Shown: positions 11,544 through 21,040, numbered from the stretch's first letter. The stretch is 53,593 nucleotides of DNA from Roseiarcus sp049513815 (GCA_049513815.1 JBEKVR010000011.1:1-53593); one strand, 5' to 3'. Program-made: numbers and translations. Notes: generated from the letters alone by a model not told the origin.

Positions 11544-12038
11544 ATGGCGATGAGACTCGACGCAGCCGCGAGGTCGTTGTTCCTCGGCGAGTTCTTCGCC
11601 GCGTTCGCCCTGACCGTGCGCTACATGTTCAAGCCGAAGGCGACGCTCAACTATCCGCACGAAAAGTCGCCGCTTTCGCCGCGCTTTCGCGGCGAGCACG
11701 CGCTGCGCCGCTACCCAAGCGGCGAGGAGCGCTGCATCGCCTGCAAGCTGTGCGAGGCGATCTGCCCGGCGCAGGCGATCACCATCGAGGCGGGGCCGCG
11801 TCGCAACGACGGCGCCCGCCGCACGACGCGCTACGACATCGACATGACGAAATGCATCTACTGCGGCTTCTGCCAGGAGGCGTGCCCGGTCGACGCGATC
11901 GTCGAGGGGCCGAATTTCGAGTTCGTCGTCGAGACGCGCGAGGAGTTGTTCTACGACAAGGAGCGTCTGCTCGATAACGGCGCGCGCTGGGAGCGGGAAC
12001 TGGCGCGCAACATCGCCGCGGACGCGCCGTATAGATAA
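11544..12038 (+). CDS. nuoI: NADH-quinone oxidoreductase subunit I
   Basis: A 164-residue two-cluster ferredoxin subunit (N6a and N6b). Two CxxCxxCxxxCP motifs are visible: CIACKLCEAICP near residue 64 and CIYCGFCQEACP near residue 103. The amphipathic N-terminal part (FLGEFFAAFALTVRYMFKPK) attaches it to the membrane arm. A second ATG two codons in is an alternative start. A palindromic repeat of about 100 nt separates it from nuoJ. Confidence 0.97.
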   Translation: MAMRLDAAARSLFLGEFFAAFALTVRYMFKPKATLNYPHEKSPLSPRFRGEHALRRYPSGEERCIACKLCEAICPAQAITIEAGPRRNDGARRTTRYDIDMTKCIYCGFCQEACPVDAIVEGPNFEFVVETREELFYDKERLLDNGARWERELARNIAADAPYR

Positions 12039-12040
12039 CC

Positions 12041-12137
12041 CCCTCGCCCGCTTGCGGGAGAGGGCAGGGGTGAGGGCGGGTCGAACAACCCTCATCCATC
12101 GGCTTCGCCGCCGCCTACTCCCGCAAGCGGGAGAAGG
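12041..12137. repeat. Interspersed palindromic repeat, family A (copy 1)
   Basis: The arms cccgcttgcgggag (12047-12060) and ctcccgcaagcggg (12118-12131) are perfect inverted repeats, each itself an imperfect hairpin, with further pairing between gggtgaggg and ccctcat inside. It lies in the only sizeable gap of the second half of the nuo operon. Related short copies are at 20593-20610 and 26113-26224. This looks like a REP/RIME-type element rather than a terminator: it has no T tract and lies inside an operon. Confidence 0.8.
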
Positions 12138-12182
12138 GAGGGTCGAGAAGCAGAGCACAGGACGGGGGCAGGGGTAACGACA

Positions 12183-12785
12183 ATGCAGGCCGAAGCGGTC
12201 TTCTTCTGGATCTTCTCCGCCGTGCTGGTGGCGTCGGCGCTCGCCGTCATCAGCGCGCGCAACCCTGTCCATTCGGTGCTGTTCCTCATCCTCGCCTTCG
12301 TCAACGCCGCCGGCCTGTTCCTCCTGATGGGGGCCGAGTTCCTCGGCATGATCCTGGTCGTCGTCTATGTCGGCGCGGTGGCGGTGCTGTTCCTGTTCGT
12401 CGTCATGCTGCTCGACGTCGATTTCGCCGAACTCAAGCAGGGCTTCGTGCGCTATCTGCCGATCGGCGCGCTGATCGCTCTGTTCGTCGCCGGCGAGCTC
12501 GGCTATGTCGCGCTCGGCTGGAAGGCGTCGCCCGAGCCGGCGGCGGCCGCTTCGCCAGTCGGCGGCCTGTCGAACACCGCGGCGCTCGGCCAGGTGCTCT
12601 ACACCCACTACTTCTACTTCTTCCAGGCGGCGGGAATGATCCTGCTCACCGCGATGGTCGGCGCGATCGTGCTGACGCTGCGCCACAAGCCGGGGGTCAA
12701 GCGTCAGAACATCGCCGCGCAGGTCGCCCGCGACCCAGCGTCGGCGGTGGAGCTGCGCAAGGTCGTCTCGCGCGCGGGATTGTGA
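12183..12785 (+). CDS. nuoJ: NADH-quinone oxidoreductase subunit J
   Basis: A 200-residue membrane subunit with five hydrophobic segments. The third holds the conserved glycine-containing stretch MILVVVYVGAVAVLFLFVVM, whose pi-bulge helix couples to proton pumping. Its stop (TGA 12783-12785) lies 11 nt before the nuoK ATG. The C-terminal 30 residues are polar. Confidence 0.96.
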   Translation: MQAEAVFFWIFSAVLVASALAVISARNPVHSVLFLILAFVNAAGLFLLMGAEFLGMILVVVYVGAVAVLFLFVVMLLDVDFAELKQGFVRYLPIGALIALFVAGELGYVALGWKASPEPAAAASPVGGLSNTAALGQVLYTHYFYFFQAAGMILLTAMVGAIVLTLRHKPGVKRQNIAAQVARDPASAVELRKVVSRAGL

Positions 12786-12796
12786 AAGGTTCGTCC

Positions 12797-13105
12797 ATGG
12801 TCATCGGCCTCACCCATTACCTGACGCTGGCGGCGATCCTGTTCACGATCGGCGTCGCCGGCATCATTCTCAACCACAAGAACATCATCGTCATCCTGAT
12901 GTCGGTCGAGCTGATCCTGCTCGCGGTCAACATCAACCTCATCGCCTTTTCGACCCATAGCGGCGATCTGACGGGGCAGGTGTTCGCGCTGCTGATCCTG
13001 ACCGTCGCGGCGGCCGAGGCGGCGATCGGTCTGGCGGTGCTCGTCGCCTATTATCGCAACCGCGGCTCGATCGCGGTCGACGACATCAACGCGCTCAAGG
13101 GCTGA
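12797..13105 (+). CDS. nuoK: NADH-quinone oxidoreductase subunit K
   Basis: A 102-residue three-helix subunit related to MrpC. The conserved membrane glutamates are present in MSVELILLAVN and in the following helix (AAAEAAIGLAVLVAYYRNRG). I prefer ATG 12797 (MVIGLTHYL), which gives the normal family length, over a GTG at 12782 that overlaps nuoJ. Confidence 0.96.
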   Translation: MVIGLTHYLTLAAILFTIGVAGIILNHKNIIVILMSVELILLAVNINLIAFSTHSGDLTGQVFALLILTVAAAEAAIGLAVLVAYYRNRGSIAVDDINALKG

Positions 13106-13112
13106 AGGCGCC

Positions 13113-15137
13113 ATGTACGATCTGATCGTCTTCCTGCCGCTCATCGGCTTCCTGATCGCCGGCCTGTTCGGCCGCCAGATCGGGGCGCGCGCCTCCGAGC
13201 TGGTCACCACCGGTCTGCTCGGCGTGAGCGCGCTGCTCGGCTGGGTCGCGTTCTTCTCGATCGCCCTCGGCCATGACGAGCAGGCGCTGATCGTGCCGGT
13301 CGCCAACTGGCTGACGTCCGGCAAGCTCGCCATCGACTGGGCGCTCAGGATCGACATGCTGACCGCGGTGATGCTGGTCGTGGTCGGCACCGTCTCGTTC
13401 GTCGTCCACCTCTACTCGATCGGCTACATGGACGAGGACCCGGGCCGGCCGCGCTTCTTCGCCTTTCTGTCGCTGTTCACCTTCGCCATGCTGATGCTGG
13501 TGACGGCCGACAATCTGGTGCAGATGTTCTTCGGCTGGGAAGGCGTCGGCCTCGCCTCCTATCTGCTGATCGGCTTCTGGTACGAGCGGCCGTCGGCCAA
13601 CGCCGCGGCGATCAAGGCCTTCGTCGTCAACCGGGTCGGCGACTTCGGCTTCGCGCTCGGCATCTTCCTCCTGTTCGCGCTGACCGGCTCGGTCGGCCTC
13701 GAGCAGATCTTCGCCGCCGCGCCGGGCATAGCGGGTAAGACCATCCATCTGTGGGGCGTCGACTGGGACGCTCTGACCATCGTTTGCCTGCTGCTGTTCA
13801 TGGGCGCGATGGGCAAGTCGGCGCAGTTCCTGCTGCACACCTGGCTGCCCGACGCGATGGAGGGTCCGACCCCGGTCTCCGCCCTCATCCACGCCGCGAC
13901 CATGGTGACCGCCGGCGTGTTCATGGTGGCGCGGCTGTCGCCTTTGTTCGACCTCGCGCCGAACGCGCTCGCGGTCGTCACCATCGTCGGCGCGACGACG
14001 GCGTTCTTCGCCGCCACCGTCGGCCTGGTCCAGAACGACATCAAGCGGGTCATCGCCTATTCGACCTGCTCGCAGCTCGGCTACATGTTCGTCGGCCTCG
14101 GCGTCGGCGGCTACAGCCTCGGCATATTCCACCTGTTCACCCACGCGTTCTTCAAGGCGCTGCTGTTCCTCGGCGCCGGCTCGGTCATCCGTGCGGTGCA
14201 CCACGAACAGGACATGCGGGCGATGGGCGGCCTGCGCAAAGAGATCCCGTTCACTTTCTGGATGATGACGATCGGCACGTTGGCGCTGACCGGCGTCGGC
14301 GTTCCGTTCACCTCGATCGGCTTCGCCGGCTACGTCTCCAAGGACGCGATCATCGAGGCGTCCTACGCTTCGCGAGGGTTCGGCGGGACCTACGCCTTCG
14401 TCTGCGTCACGCTCGCCGCCGGCCTGACCTCGTTCTATTCGTGGCGGCTGGTGTTCATGACCTTCTTCGGCAAGCGCGGCGACTGGGCCGCGTCGCTGCC
14501 GGCGCAGGCTGACGGCCTCGGCCACGACGCCCACGCCCACGCCGCGGACGATCACGGCCACGGCGACCACGCCGCGCACGAATCGCCGCAGGTGATGCTG
14601 GTTCCCCTTGCCATTCTGGCGCTGGGCGCCGTCGTCGCGGGCGTCGCGTTCCGCTACTGGTTCATCGGCGGCGGCGTCGAGGGCTTCTGGAAACACGCTC
14701 TATTCGTCGGCGCCGGCAACAAGATCCTCGAGGACATGGAGCATGTCCCGGCGCTGGTTTCGTTGCTGCCGACGCTGATGATGCTGATCGGCCTCGCCGT
14801 CGCCTATTACATGTACATGGTCGACCGCGCCGCGCCGAAGGCGCTGGCCAACGCCAATCCGGCGCTCTACCGCTTCCTGCTCAACAAGTGGTACTTCGAC
14901 GAGCTCTACGACTTCCTGTTCGTGCGGCCGGCGTTCCGCATCGGCCGCGCGTTGTGGAAGGGCGGCGACGGCGCCATCATCGACGGGCTCGGCCCCGACG
15001 GCGTTTCGGCCCGCGTGCTCGACGTGACGCGCAACGTCGTCAGGCTGCAGTCGGGCTACGTCTACCACTACGCGTTCGCGATGCTGATCGGCGTCGCGCT
15101 GTTCGCCACCTGGTACCTGTTCGGGGGGATCCGCTGA
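13113..15137 (+). CDS. nuoL: NADH-quinone oxidoreductase subunit L
   Basis: A 674-residue distal antiporter-like proton-pumping subunit. Conserved segments include FFGWEGVGLASYLLIGFW, GKSAQFLLHTWLPDAMEGPTP (channel lysine) and HAATMVTAGVFM. It ends with the long lateral helix and an anchoring segment. A histidine-rich loop occupies about residues 470-491. The TGA stop overlaps the nuoM ATG. Confidence 0.97.
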   Translation: MYDLIVFLPLIGFLIAGLFGRQIGARASELVTTGLLGVSALLGWVAFFSIALGHDEQALIVPVANWLTSGKLAIDWALRIDMLTAVMLVVVGTVSFVVHLYSIGYMDEDPGRPRFFAFLSLFTFAMLMLVTADNLVQMFFGWEGVGLASYLLIGFWYERPSANAAAIKAFVVNRVGDFGFALGIFLLFALTGSVGLEQIFAAAPGIAGKTIHLWGVDWDALTIVCLLLFMGAMGKSAQFLLHTWLPDAMEGPTPVSALIHAATMVTAGVFMVARLSPLFDLAPNALAVVTIVGATTAFFAATVGLVQNDIKRVIAYSTCSQLGYMFVGLGVGGYSLGIFHLFTHAFFKALLFLGAGSVIRAVHHEQDMRAMGGLRKEIPFTFWMMTIGTLALTGVGVPFTSIGFAGYVSKDAIIEASYASRGFGGTYAFVCVTLAAGLTSFYSWRLVFMTFFGKRGDWAASLPAQADGLGHDAHAHAADDHGHGDHAAHESPQVMLVPLAILALGAVVAGVAFRYWFIGGGVEGFWKHALFVGAGNKILEDMEHVPALVSLLPTLMMLIGLAVAYYMYMVDRAAPKALANANPALYRFLLNKWYFDELYDFLFVRPAFRIGRALWKGGDGAIIDGLGPDGVSARVLDVTRNVVRLQSGYVYHYAFAMLIGVALFATWYLFGGIR

Positions 15138-16639
15138 TGTCCGGCTCGTGGATCCTTTCGGGCCTGCTGGTTCTGCCGCTGGTCGGCGCGCTGCTGATCC
15201 TGATCCTGCGCGGCGAAAGCGAGGCGACGCTCAACAACGCGCGCTGGATCGCGCTGTGGACGACGCTGATCACGTTCGCCCTCAGCGTCGTCGCCTGGGA
15301 GCGCTTCAACCCGGCCGAGCCCGGCTTCCAACTGATCGAGCAGCACGACTGGTTCTCGCACGTCATCCTTTACAAGCTCGGCGTCGACGGCATTTCGATC
15401 CCGTTCGTGCTGCTGACGACCTTCCTGATGCCGATCTGCATCGCCGCCTCGTGGACGTCGATCCAGACCCGGGTCAAGGAATACATGATCGCCTTCCTGG
15501 TGCTGGAGACGCTGATGGTCGGCGTCTTCGTCGCGCTCGACCTCGTGCTGTTCTACCTGTTCTTCGAGGGCGGCCTGATCCCGATGTTCCTGATCATCGG
15601 CGTCTGGGGCGGCAAGCGGCGCGTCTACGCGGCGTTCAAGTTCTTCCTCTACACGCTGACCGGCTCGCTGCTGATGCTGCTGGCGATCATGACGATGTAC
15701 TGGACGGTGGGAACGACCGATATCGAGGCGCTGCTGCGTTTCCCGTTCACTGCGGCGATGCAGAAGTGGCTGTGGCTCGGTTTCTTCGCTTCCTTCGCGG
15801 TGAAGTTGCCGATGTGGCCGGTGCACACCTGGCTGCCCGACGCGCATGTCGAAGCGCCGACCGCGGGCTCGGTGATCCTGGCCGGCATTCTGCTGAAGAT
15901 GGGCGGTTACGGTTTCATCCGCTTCTCGCTGCCGATGTTCCCGGTCGCGAGCGCGAATTTCGCGCCGCTGATCTACGCCCTGTCGATCATCGCCATCGTC
16001 TACACCTCGCTGGTGGCGCTGGCGCAGGAGGACATGAAGAAGCTGATCGCCTATTCGTCGGTCGCCCATATGGGCTTCGTGACGATGGGGCTGTTCGCCG
16101 CCAACACGCAAGGGGTGCAGGGCGCCGTCTACCAGATGGTGAGCCACGGCCTCGTCTCCGCCGCGCTGTTCCTTTGCGTCGGCGTCATCTACGACCGCAT
16201 GCACACCCGCGACATCTCCGCCTATGGCGGGCTGGTGCAGCGCATGCCGCGCTACGCCGTCGCCTTCATGGTGTTCACGCTCGCCAATGTCGGCCTGCCG
16301 GGCACCTCGGGCTTCATCGGCGAGTTCCTCACCCTGATCGGCGCGTTCCAGGCCAACGCCTGGGTGGCGCTGATCGCGACGACCGGCGTCATCCTGTCGG
16401 CCTGCTACGCGCTCTATCTCTATCGCCGCATCATCTTCGGCGTGCTGGAGAAGCCGAGCCTCGCCGGCATCGTCGACCTGTCGGGACGCGAGATTGCGGT
16501 GCTCGCGCCGCTGTTGATCCTGACGATCTATTACGGCGTCCACCCGCAGCCGATCATCGACGCCAGCGCCGCCTCGATCGACTCCCTGCTCAAGGGCGTC
16601 GGCCAGGCGTTGGCGTTGACCAAGACCGCGGGACTCTGA
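15137..16639 (+). CDS. nuoM: NADH-quinone oxidoreductase subunit M
   Basis: A 500-residue antiporter-like proton-pumping subunit with about 14 helices. Typical segments are LVLFYLFFEGGLIPMFL (channel glutamate), HTWLPDAHVEAPTAGSV and LPGTSGFIGEF. The start ATG overlaps the nuoL stop (TGATG at 15135-15139); the frame is open further upstream only as a shadow within nuoL. Confidence 0.97.
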   Translation: MSGSWILSGLLVLPLVGALLILILRGESEATLNNARWIALWTTLITFALSVVAWERFNPAEPGFQLIEQHDWFSHVILYKLGVDGISIPFVLLTTFLMPICIAASWTSIQTRVKEYMIAFLVLETLMVGVFVALDLVLFYLFFEGGLIPMFLIIGVWGGKRRVYAAFKFFLYTLTGSLLMLLAIMTMYWTVGTTDIEALLRFPFTAAMQKWLWLGFFASFAVKLPMWPVHTWLPDAHVEAPTAGSVILAGILLKMGGYGFIRFSLPMFPVASANFAPLIYALSIIAIVYTSLVALAQEDMKKLIAYSSVAHMGFVTMGLFAANTQGVQGAVYQMVSHGLVSAALFLCVGVIYDRMHTRDISAYGGLVQRMPRYAVAFMVFTLANVGLPGTSGFIGEFLTLIGAFQANAWVALIATTGVILSACYALYLYRRIIFGVLEKPSLAGIVDLSGREIAVLAPLLILTIYYGVHPQPIIDASAASIDSLLKGVGQALALTKTAGL

Positions 16640-16669
16640 TGGCCAAGCGCAGCTAGGGAACGACGCAAC

Positions 16670-18103
16670 ATGAACGTAACGGCTCTCTCGCTCCCGGTCG
16701 TGCTGCCTGAGGCGATCATCGCCGCCGGCGTGCTGGCGCTGATCTTCTACGGCGCGTTGCGCGGCGCACGGACGCAAGGGCTGGTCACCGAGATCGCGGT
16801 GGCGCTGCTGGCCGCGGCGCTGGCGGTGGTCGTCGCCGACCAGCGCGAGGCGGCCGCGACCTTCTTCGGCGCCTTCGTCGACGACCCGTTCAGCCGCTTC
16901 ATGAAGGCCCTGGCGCTGATCGGCTCGCTGGTCACCCTGGTGCTGTCGATCGACTTCATGCGCAACGAGAAGATCGGCGGCTTCGAGTTTCCGGTGCTCA
17001 TCCTGCTCGCCACGCTCGGCATGATGATGCTGATCTCGGCCGGCGACTTCATCGCCCTCTATCTCGGCCTCGAGCTGATGAGCCTGGCGCTCTACGTCAT
17101 CGCCGCCTATCGGCGCAACGACCTGCGCGCCTCGGAGGCGGGGCTCAAATACTTCGTCCTCGGCGCGCTGTCGTCGGGCATGCTGCTCTATGGCGCGTCG
17201 CTGGTCTACGGCTACGCCGGCACGGTGTCGTTCACCGGGACCGCTGCGGCGCTGCACGACCACGGCAGCCTCGGCGTCGTCTTCGGCCTCGCCTTCGTGC
17301 TGGCCGGCCTCGCCTTCAAGATCTCGGCGGTGCCGTTCCACATGTGGACGCCCGACGTCTACGAAGGCGCGCCGACCCCGGTGACGACCTTCTTCGCCTC
17401 GGCGCCGAAGATGGCGGCGATGGCGATCCTGATCCGCGTCGCCGTCGTCGCCTTCCCCGGCATCTCGGCCGACTGGCGCCAGATCATCATCTTCATCTCG
17501 ATGGCTTCGATGGCGCTCGGCTCCTTCGCCGCCATCGGCCAGACGAACATCAAGCGACTGATGGCCTATTCGTCGATCGGCCACATGGGCTTCGCGTTGG
17601 TCGGCCTCGCCGCCGGCACGGTCGAGGGCGCGCATGGCGTCATCCTCTACATGGCGATCTATCTGGCGATGACGCTCGGCACGTTCGCCGGCATCCTGTC
17701 GATGCGGCGCGACGGCGCCTACGTCGAAGACATCGCCGACCTCGCCGGCTTGGCGCGCACCAACGCGCCGATGGCGTTCTTCCTCGCCGCGATGATGTTC
17801 TCGCTCGCCGGCGTGCCGCCGCTCGCCGGCTTCTTCGCCAAGTTCTACGTCTTCGCCGCCGCGATGAAGGCCGACCTCTACTGGCTCGCCGTCATCGGCG
17901 TGCTGCTCAGCGCGGTCAGCGCCTATTACTATCTGCGCATTGTCAAGATCATGTATTTCGACGAGGCGGCCAAGGCGTTCGACCGTCCGGGCTCGGCGGC
18001 GCGCATCGTGCTCGCGCTGTCGACGGCGATCGTCATCTTCTACGCGTTCGCGCCTGCGCCGCTGACCGACGCTGCGATGGCCGCGGCGAAGTCGCTATTT
18101 TGA
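16670..18103 (+). CDS. nuoN: NADH-quinone oxidoreductase subunit N
   Basis: A 477-residue third antiporter-like subunit. Conserved features are LYLGLELMSLALYV (channel glutamate), KYFVLGALSSGMLLYG and PFHMWTPDVYEGAPTPVT. It starts 30 nt after nuoM. Its stop TGA is embedded in the TTGA that begins birA, tying the nuo operon to the genes behind it. Confidence 0.97.
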   Translation: MNVTALSLPVVLPEAIIAAGVLALIFYGALRGARTQGLVTEIAVALLAAALAVVVADQREAAATFFGAFVDDPFSRFMKALALIGSLVTLVLSIDFMRNEKIGGFEFPVLILLATLGMMMLISAGDFIALYLGLELMSLALYVIAAYRRNDLRASEAGLKYFVLGALSSGMLLYGASLVYGYAGTVSFTGTAAALHDHGSLGVVFGLAFVLAGLAFKISAVPFHMWTPDVYEGAPTPVTTFFASAPKMAAMAILIRVAVVAFPGISADWRQIIIFISMASMALGSFAAIGQTNIKRLMAYSSIGHMGFALVGLAAGTVEGAHGVILYMAIYLAMTLGTFAGILSMRRDGAYVEDIADLAGLARTNAPMAFFLAAMMFSLAGVPPLAGFFAKFYVFAAAMKADLYWLAVIGVLLSAVSAYYYLRIVKIMYFDEAAKAFDRPGSAARIVLALSTAIVIFYAFAPAPLTDAAMAAAKSLF

Positions 18104-18912
18104 ACGCATTCAATTTTCAGGTCGAACCCAAGCCGCTGTTCGCCGGCTGGCGAGTCGCCCGGTTCGCGCGCGTCGGGTCGACCAACGACGAAGCGCGCCG
18201 CTCGGCGTTGGGCGGCGACGCGGGCCGGCTGTGGGTCGTCGCTGAGGAGCAGACCCACGGCCGCGGCCGCAAGGGTCGGTTCTGGAGTTCGCCGCCGGGC
18301 AACCTCTACGCCAGCGCGCTCGTCGTCGATCCCTGTCCGCCGGCGCTCGCGCCGCAGATCGGCTTCGTCGCCGGCGTCGCGCTCGCCCAGGCGGTGGAAG
18401 ACCTCGGCGGAATCGGCTTCGGCCTGAAATGGCCGAACGACCTGATGTGGCGCGGCGCCAAGATCGCCGGCCTGCTCGCCGAAGGCGTGACGACGTCCGA
18501 CCGCCGGCTCGCCTGCATCGTCGGCGTCGGCGTGAACTGCGTCAGCGCGCCCGACGGCCTCGACTATCCCGCCGCCTCGCTCGGCGACGCCCTCGCGCAG
18601 CCAGTCTCGACCGACGCGCTGTTCCTCCGGCTGGCGACGCGCTTCCACGAGGCGCTTGGCCTGTGGGCGCGCGGCGCTGGCTTCCCCGCCATTCGCGCGC
18701 TATGGCTCGCCAATGCGGCGGGGCTCGGCGGCCCGATCCGCGTCGCCGATCCGCGCGGCGCGCGCGAAGGCGCGTTCGAAGGTCTCGACGAGGGCGGGCG
18801 GCTGCTGCTGCGCACCCCGGCGGGCGTCGAGACGATCGAAGCGGCCGATCTCTATCTAGCGCCGACGGCCGAACGCATTGGGGCGGGCGGCGAGGAAAGC
18901 CCGCGATCATGA
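18100..18912 (+). CDS. birA: Biotin-[acetyl-CoA-carboxylase] ligase
   Basis: A 270-residue cytoplasmic enzyme that makes biotinyl-AMP and attaches biotin to the carrier protein of acetyl-CoA carboxylase. The nucleotide/biotin loop HGRGRKGRFWSSPPGNLYAS and the catalytic-lysine segment KWPNDLMWRGAKIAGLL are clear. There is no N-terminal winged helix, so it is the ligase-only type and not a repressor. The start is inferred as TTG 18100, a 4-nt overlap (TTGA) with nuoN; no ATG or GTG fits before the first conserved segment. The stop overlaps rnj by 4 nt. Confidence 0.93.
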   Translation: MNAFNFQVEPKPLFAGWRVARFARVGSTNDEARRSALGGDAGRLWVVAEEQTHGRGRKGRFWSSPPGNLYASALVVDPCPPALAPQIGFVAGVALAQAVEDLGGIGFGLKWPNDLMWRGAKIAGLLAEGVTTSDRRLACIVGVGVNCVSAPDGLDYPAASLGDALAQPVSTDALFLRLATRFHEALGLWARGAGFPAIRALWLANAAGLGGPIRVADPRGAREGAFEGLDEGGRLLLRTPAGVETIEAADLYLAPTAERIGAGGEESPRS

Positions 18913-20576
18913 CTGACGCCAACGAACTGGTTTTCGCGCCGCTTGGCGGTCTGGGCGAGATCGGCATGAATTGCGCGCTCTACGGCTTCGGCCCGCCGCG
19001 CGCCCGCAAATGGCTGATGGTCGACGTCGGTCTCGCCTTCGCCGGCGACGACCTGCCCGGCGTCGATCTGTTGATGCCCGACATCGCCTTCATCGAGAAG
19101 GCGAAGAAGGATCTGGTCGGCATCGTCGTCACCCACGCTCACGAAGATCATATCGGCGCGCTGGCCGAGCTGTGGCCGCGGCTCGGCGCGCCGGTCTACA
19201 TGTCGCGCTTCTCCGCCGGGCTGGCCGAGGCGCGTCGCCTGTCCGAGCCGGGCGCGCCTAAGATTCCGATCACCGTCGTCACGCTCGGCAGTCGGGTCGC
19301 CATTGGCCCGTTCGACGTCGAGTTCGTTCCCGTCGCCCATTCGATCCCCGAGAGCTGCGCGCTGGCGATCCGTACGCCGGCCGGCGTCGTCGTCCACAGC
19401 GGCGACTGGAAGATCGACCCGACGCCGCCGATCGGCTTGCCGACCGACGAGCGCCGCCTGCGTGAGATCGGCGCAGAGGGCGTGCTGGCGCTGATCTGCG
19501 ACTCGACCAACGTGCTGCGCGAGGGAACCAGCCCGTCGGAGGCCGCCGTCGCCACGACGCTCGCCGAACTGGCGCGCGGAACGCAAGGCCGCGTCTTCGT
19601 CACCACGTTCGCTTCGAACGTCGCGCGGCTGCGCGCCGCGGCCGAAGCGGGCTTCGCCGCCGGTCGACAGGTGGTGGCGCTCGGCCGCGCGATGGAGCGC
19701 GTCGTCGCGATCGCGCGCGAATGCGGCTACTTCGACGGCGTGCCGGCGCTGCTCGGCCCAGATCGGCTCGATCGCCTGCCGCGCGACAAGATCCTTGCGC
19801 TCGCCACCGGCAGTCAGGGCGAGCCGCGCGCCGCGCTGGCGCGCCTCGCTCTCGACGAGCGCGTCGGCTCGGGCCTGACCGCGGGCGACCGCGTCATCTT
19901 CTCCTCGCGCACCATTCCCGGCAACGAGAAGGCGGTCGGCAAGGTCGTCAACGCGCTGGCGAAGCAGGGCATCGAGATCGTCAGCGACCGCACCCATCTC
20001 GTCCATGTCTCCGGCCATCCGCGCCGCGCCGAGCTCGCTCAGCTTTACGATTGGCTGAAGCCGAAGATCGCGGTGCCGGCGCACGGCGAGCCGTTGCATC
20101 TCTCGGAACACGCGGCTTTCGCGCGCGCCCGGGGAGTGGGCGAAGTGGTGCGGGCGTACAACGGCGACGTCGTGCGCCTGTCGCCCGGCGAAGCGCGCGT
20201 TATCGCCCGCATCGACCATGGACGGCTGATGAAGGACGGCGCGATCCTGCTGCCGCCGAGCGACGATTGCGTCGCCCAGCGGCGCAAGCTCGCCTTCGCC
20301 GGCATCGTGTCGGTCGCCTTCGCCTTGACCGCGAAAGGCGAGATGGCGGGCGACCCCGACGTGCTGATCGCCGGCCTGCCGAAGAGCACGCGCGATGGGG
20401 CGGGGATCGACGCCGCGGTCGACGCGGCGATTTTCGAGACGTTCGAGAGCCTGCCGCGCGCCAAGCGCCGCGACCCCGACTTCGTCTGCGGCGCGGTCGA
20501 GCGCGCGGTGCGCAACACGGTCGACGCGCTGTGGGGCAAGAAGCCGATGGTGCACGTGCTGATCGTCGAGGTGTAA
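18909..20576 (+). CDS. rnj: Ribonuclease J
   Basis: A 555-residue metallo-beta-lactamase/beta-CASP ribonuclease with endonuclease and 5'-exonuclease activity in mRNA decay and rRNA maturation. The metal site HAHEDH begins at His76, and the downstream metal residues lie in VAHSIPES and HSGDWKID. The beta-CASP part includes FASNVARLRAAAEA and IFSSRTIPGNE, and VSGHPRRAEL precedes the C-terminal domain. The ATG overlaps the birA stop (ATGA). The order nuoN-birA-rnj-mce recurs in alphaproteobacteria. Confidence 0.95.
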   Translation: MTDANELVFAPLGGLGEIGMNCALYGFGPPRARKWLMVDVGLAFAGDDLPGVDLLMPDIAFIEKAKKDLVGIVVTHAHEDHIGALAELWPRLGAPVYMSRFSAGLAEARRLSEPGAPKIPITVVTLGSRVAIGPFDVEFVPVAHSIPESCALAIRTPAGVVVHSGDWKIDPTPPIGLPTDERRLREIGAEGVLALICDSTNVLREGTSPSEAAVATTLAELARGTQGRVFVTTFASNVARLRAAAEAGFAAGRQVVALGRAMERVVAIARECGYFDGVPALLGPDRLDRLPRDKILALATGSQGEPRAALARLALDERVGSGLTAGDRVIFSSRTIPGNEKAVGKVVNALAKQGIEIVSDRTHLVHVSGHPRRAELAQLYDWLKPKIAVPAHGEPLHLSEHAAFARARGVGEVVRAYNGDVVRLSPGEARVIARIDHGRLMKDGAILLPPSDDCVAQRRKLAFAGIVSVAFALTAKGEMAGDPDVLIAGLPKSTRDGAGIDAAVDAAIFETFESLPRAKRRDPDFVCGAVERAVRNTVDALWGKKPMVHVLIVEV

Positions 20577-20592
20577 GGGAATCGAGTCCCTT

Positions 20593-20610
20593 CTCCCCGC
20601 TCGCGGGGAG
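20593..20610. repeat. Short palindromic repeat, family A (copy 2)
   Basis: ctccccgc and gcggggag are perfect inverted repeats around a 2-nt centre, embedded in cccttctc...gagaggggg. It lies between rnj and mce and resembles half of the element at 12041-12137. Confidence 0.6.
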
Positions 20611-20635
20611 AGGGGGCGCATTCATCGAGGGGACC

Positions 20636-21040
20636 ATGATCGGACGCTTGAACCATGTCGCCGTCGCGGTGCCGGACCTGGCGGCGGCGGCGGCGCGCTA
20701 TCGCGACGCGCTCGGCGCGCGCGTATCGCAGCCGCAGGCGTTGCCCGAGCACGGCGTGACGGTCGTGTTCGTCGAACTGCCGAATACGAAGATCGAGCTG
20801 CTTCAGCCGCTCGGCGCGGCGTCGCCGATCGCCAAGTTCATCGAGAAGAACCCCGACGGCGGCATGCACCACCTGTGTTTCGAAGTCGACGATATCCTGA
20901 CGGCGCGCGACGCGCTGAAAGCCTCCGGCGCGCGCGTGCTCGGCGACGGCGAGCCGAAGATCGGCGCTCACGGCAAGCCGGTGCTGTTCCTCCATCCCAA
21001 GGATTTCACCGGCACGCTGATCGAGCTCGAGCAGGCTTAG
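20636..21040 (+). CDS. mce: Methylmalonyl-CoA epimerase
   Basis: A 134-residue vicinal-oxygen-chelate enzyme that interconverts (S)- and (R)-methylmalonyl-CoA in propionyl-CoA metabolism. Metal ligands expected for the family are seen: His7 (LNHVAVAV), the His in GGMHHLCFEVDD and the Glu in GTLIELEQ. The segments KIELLQPLG and KPVLFLHPKDF fit as well. ATG 20636 follows gaggggacc. It is the last gene of the nuoN-birA-rnj block, 59 nt after rnj across a small palindrome. Confidence 0.93.
   Translation: MIGRLNHVAVAVPDLAAAAARYRDALGARVSQPQALPEHGVTVVFVELPNTKIELLQPLGAASPIAKFIEKNPDGGMHHLCFEVDDILTARDALKASGARVLGDGEPKIGAHGKPVLFLHPKDFTGTLIELEQA

Noticed and set aside
12118..12137. Rho-independent terminator inside the nuo operon
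   Set aside because: Stem present but no T tract, and it is one arm of a dispersed palindromic repeat.
15068..17635. 855-codon minus-strand frame opposite nuoM-nuoN
   Set aside because: Same kind of shadow; His/Arg/Asp/Glu-rich with no recognisable domain.
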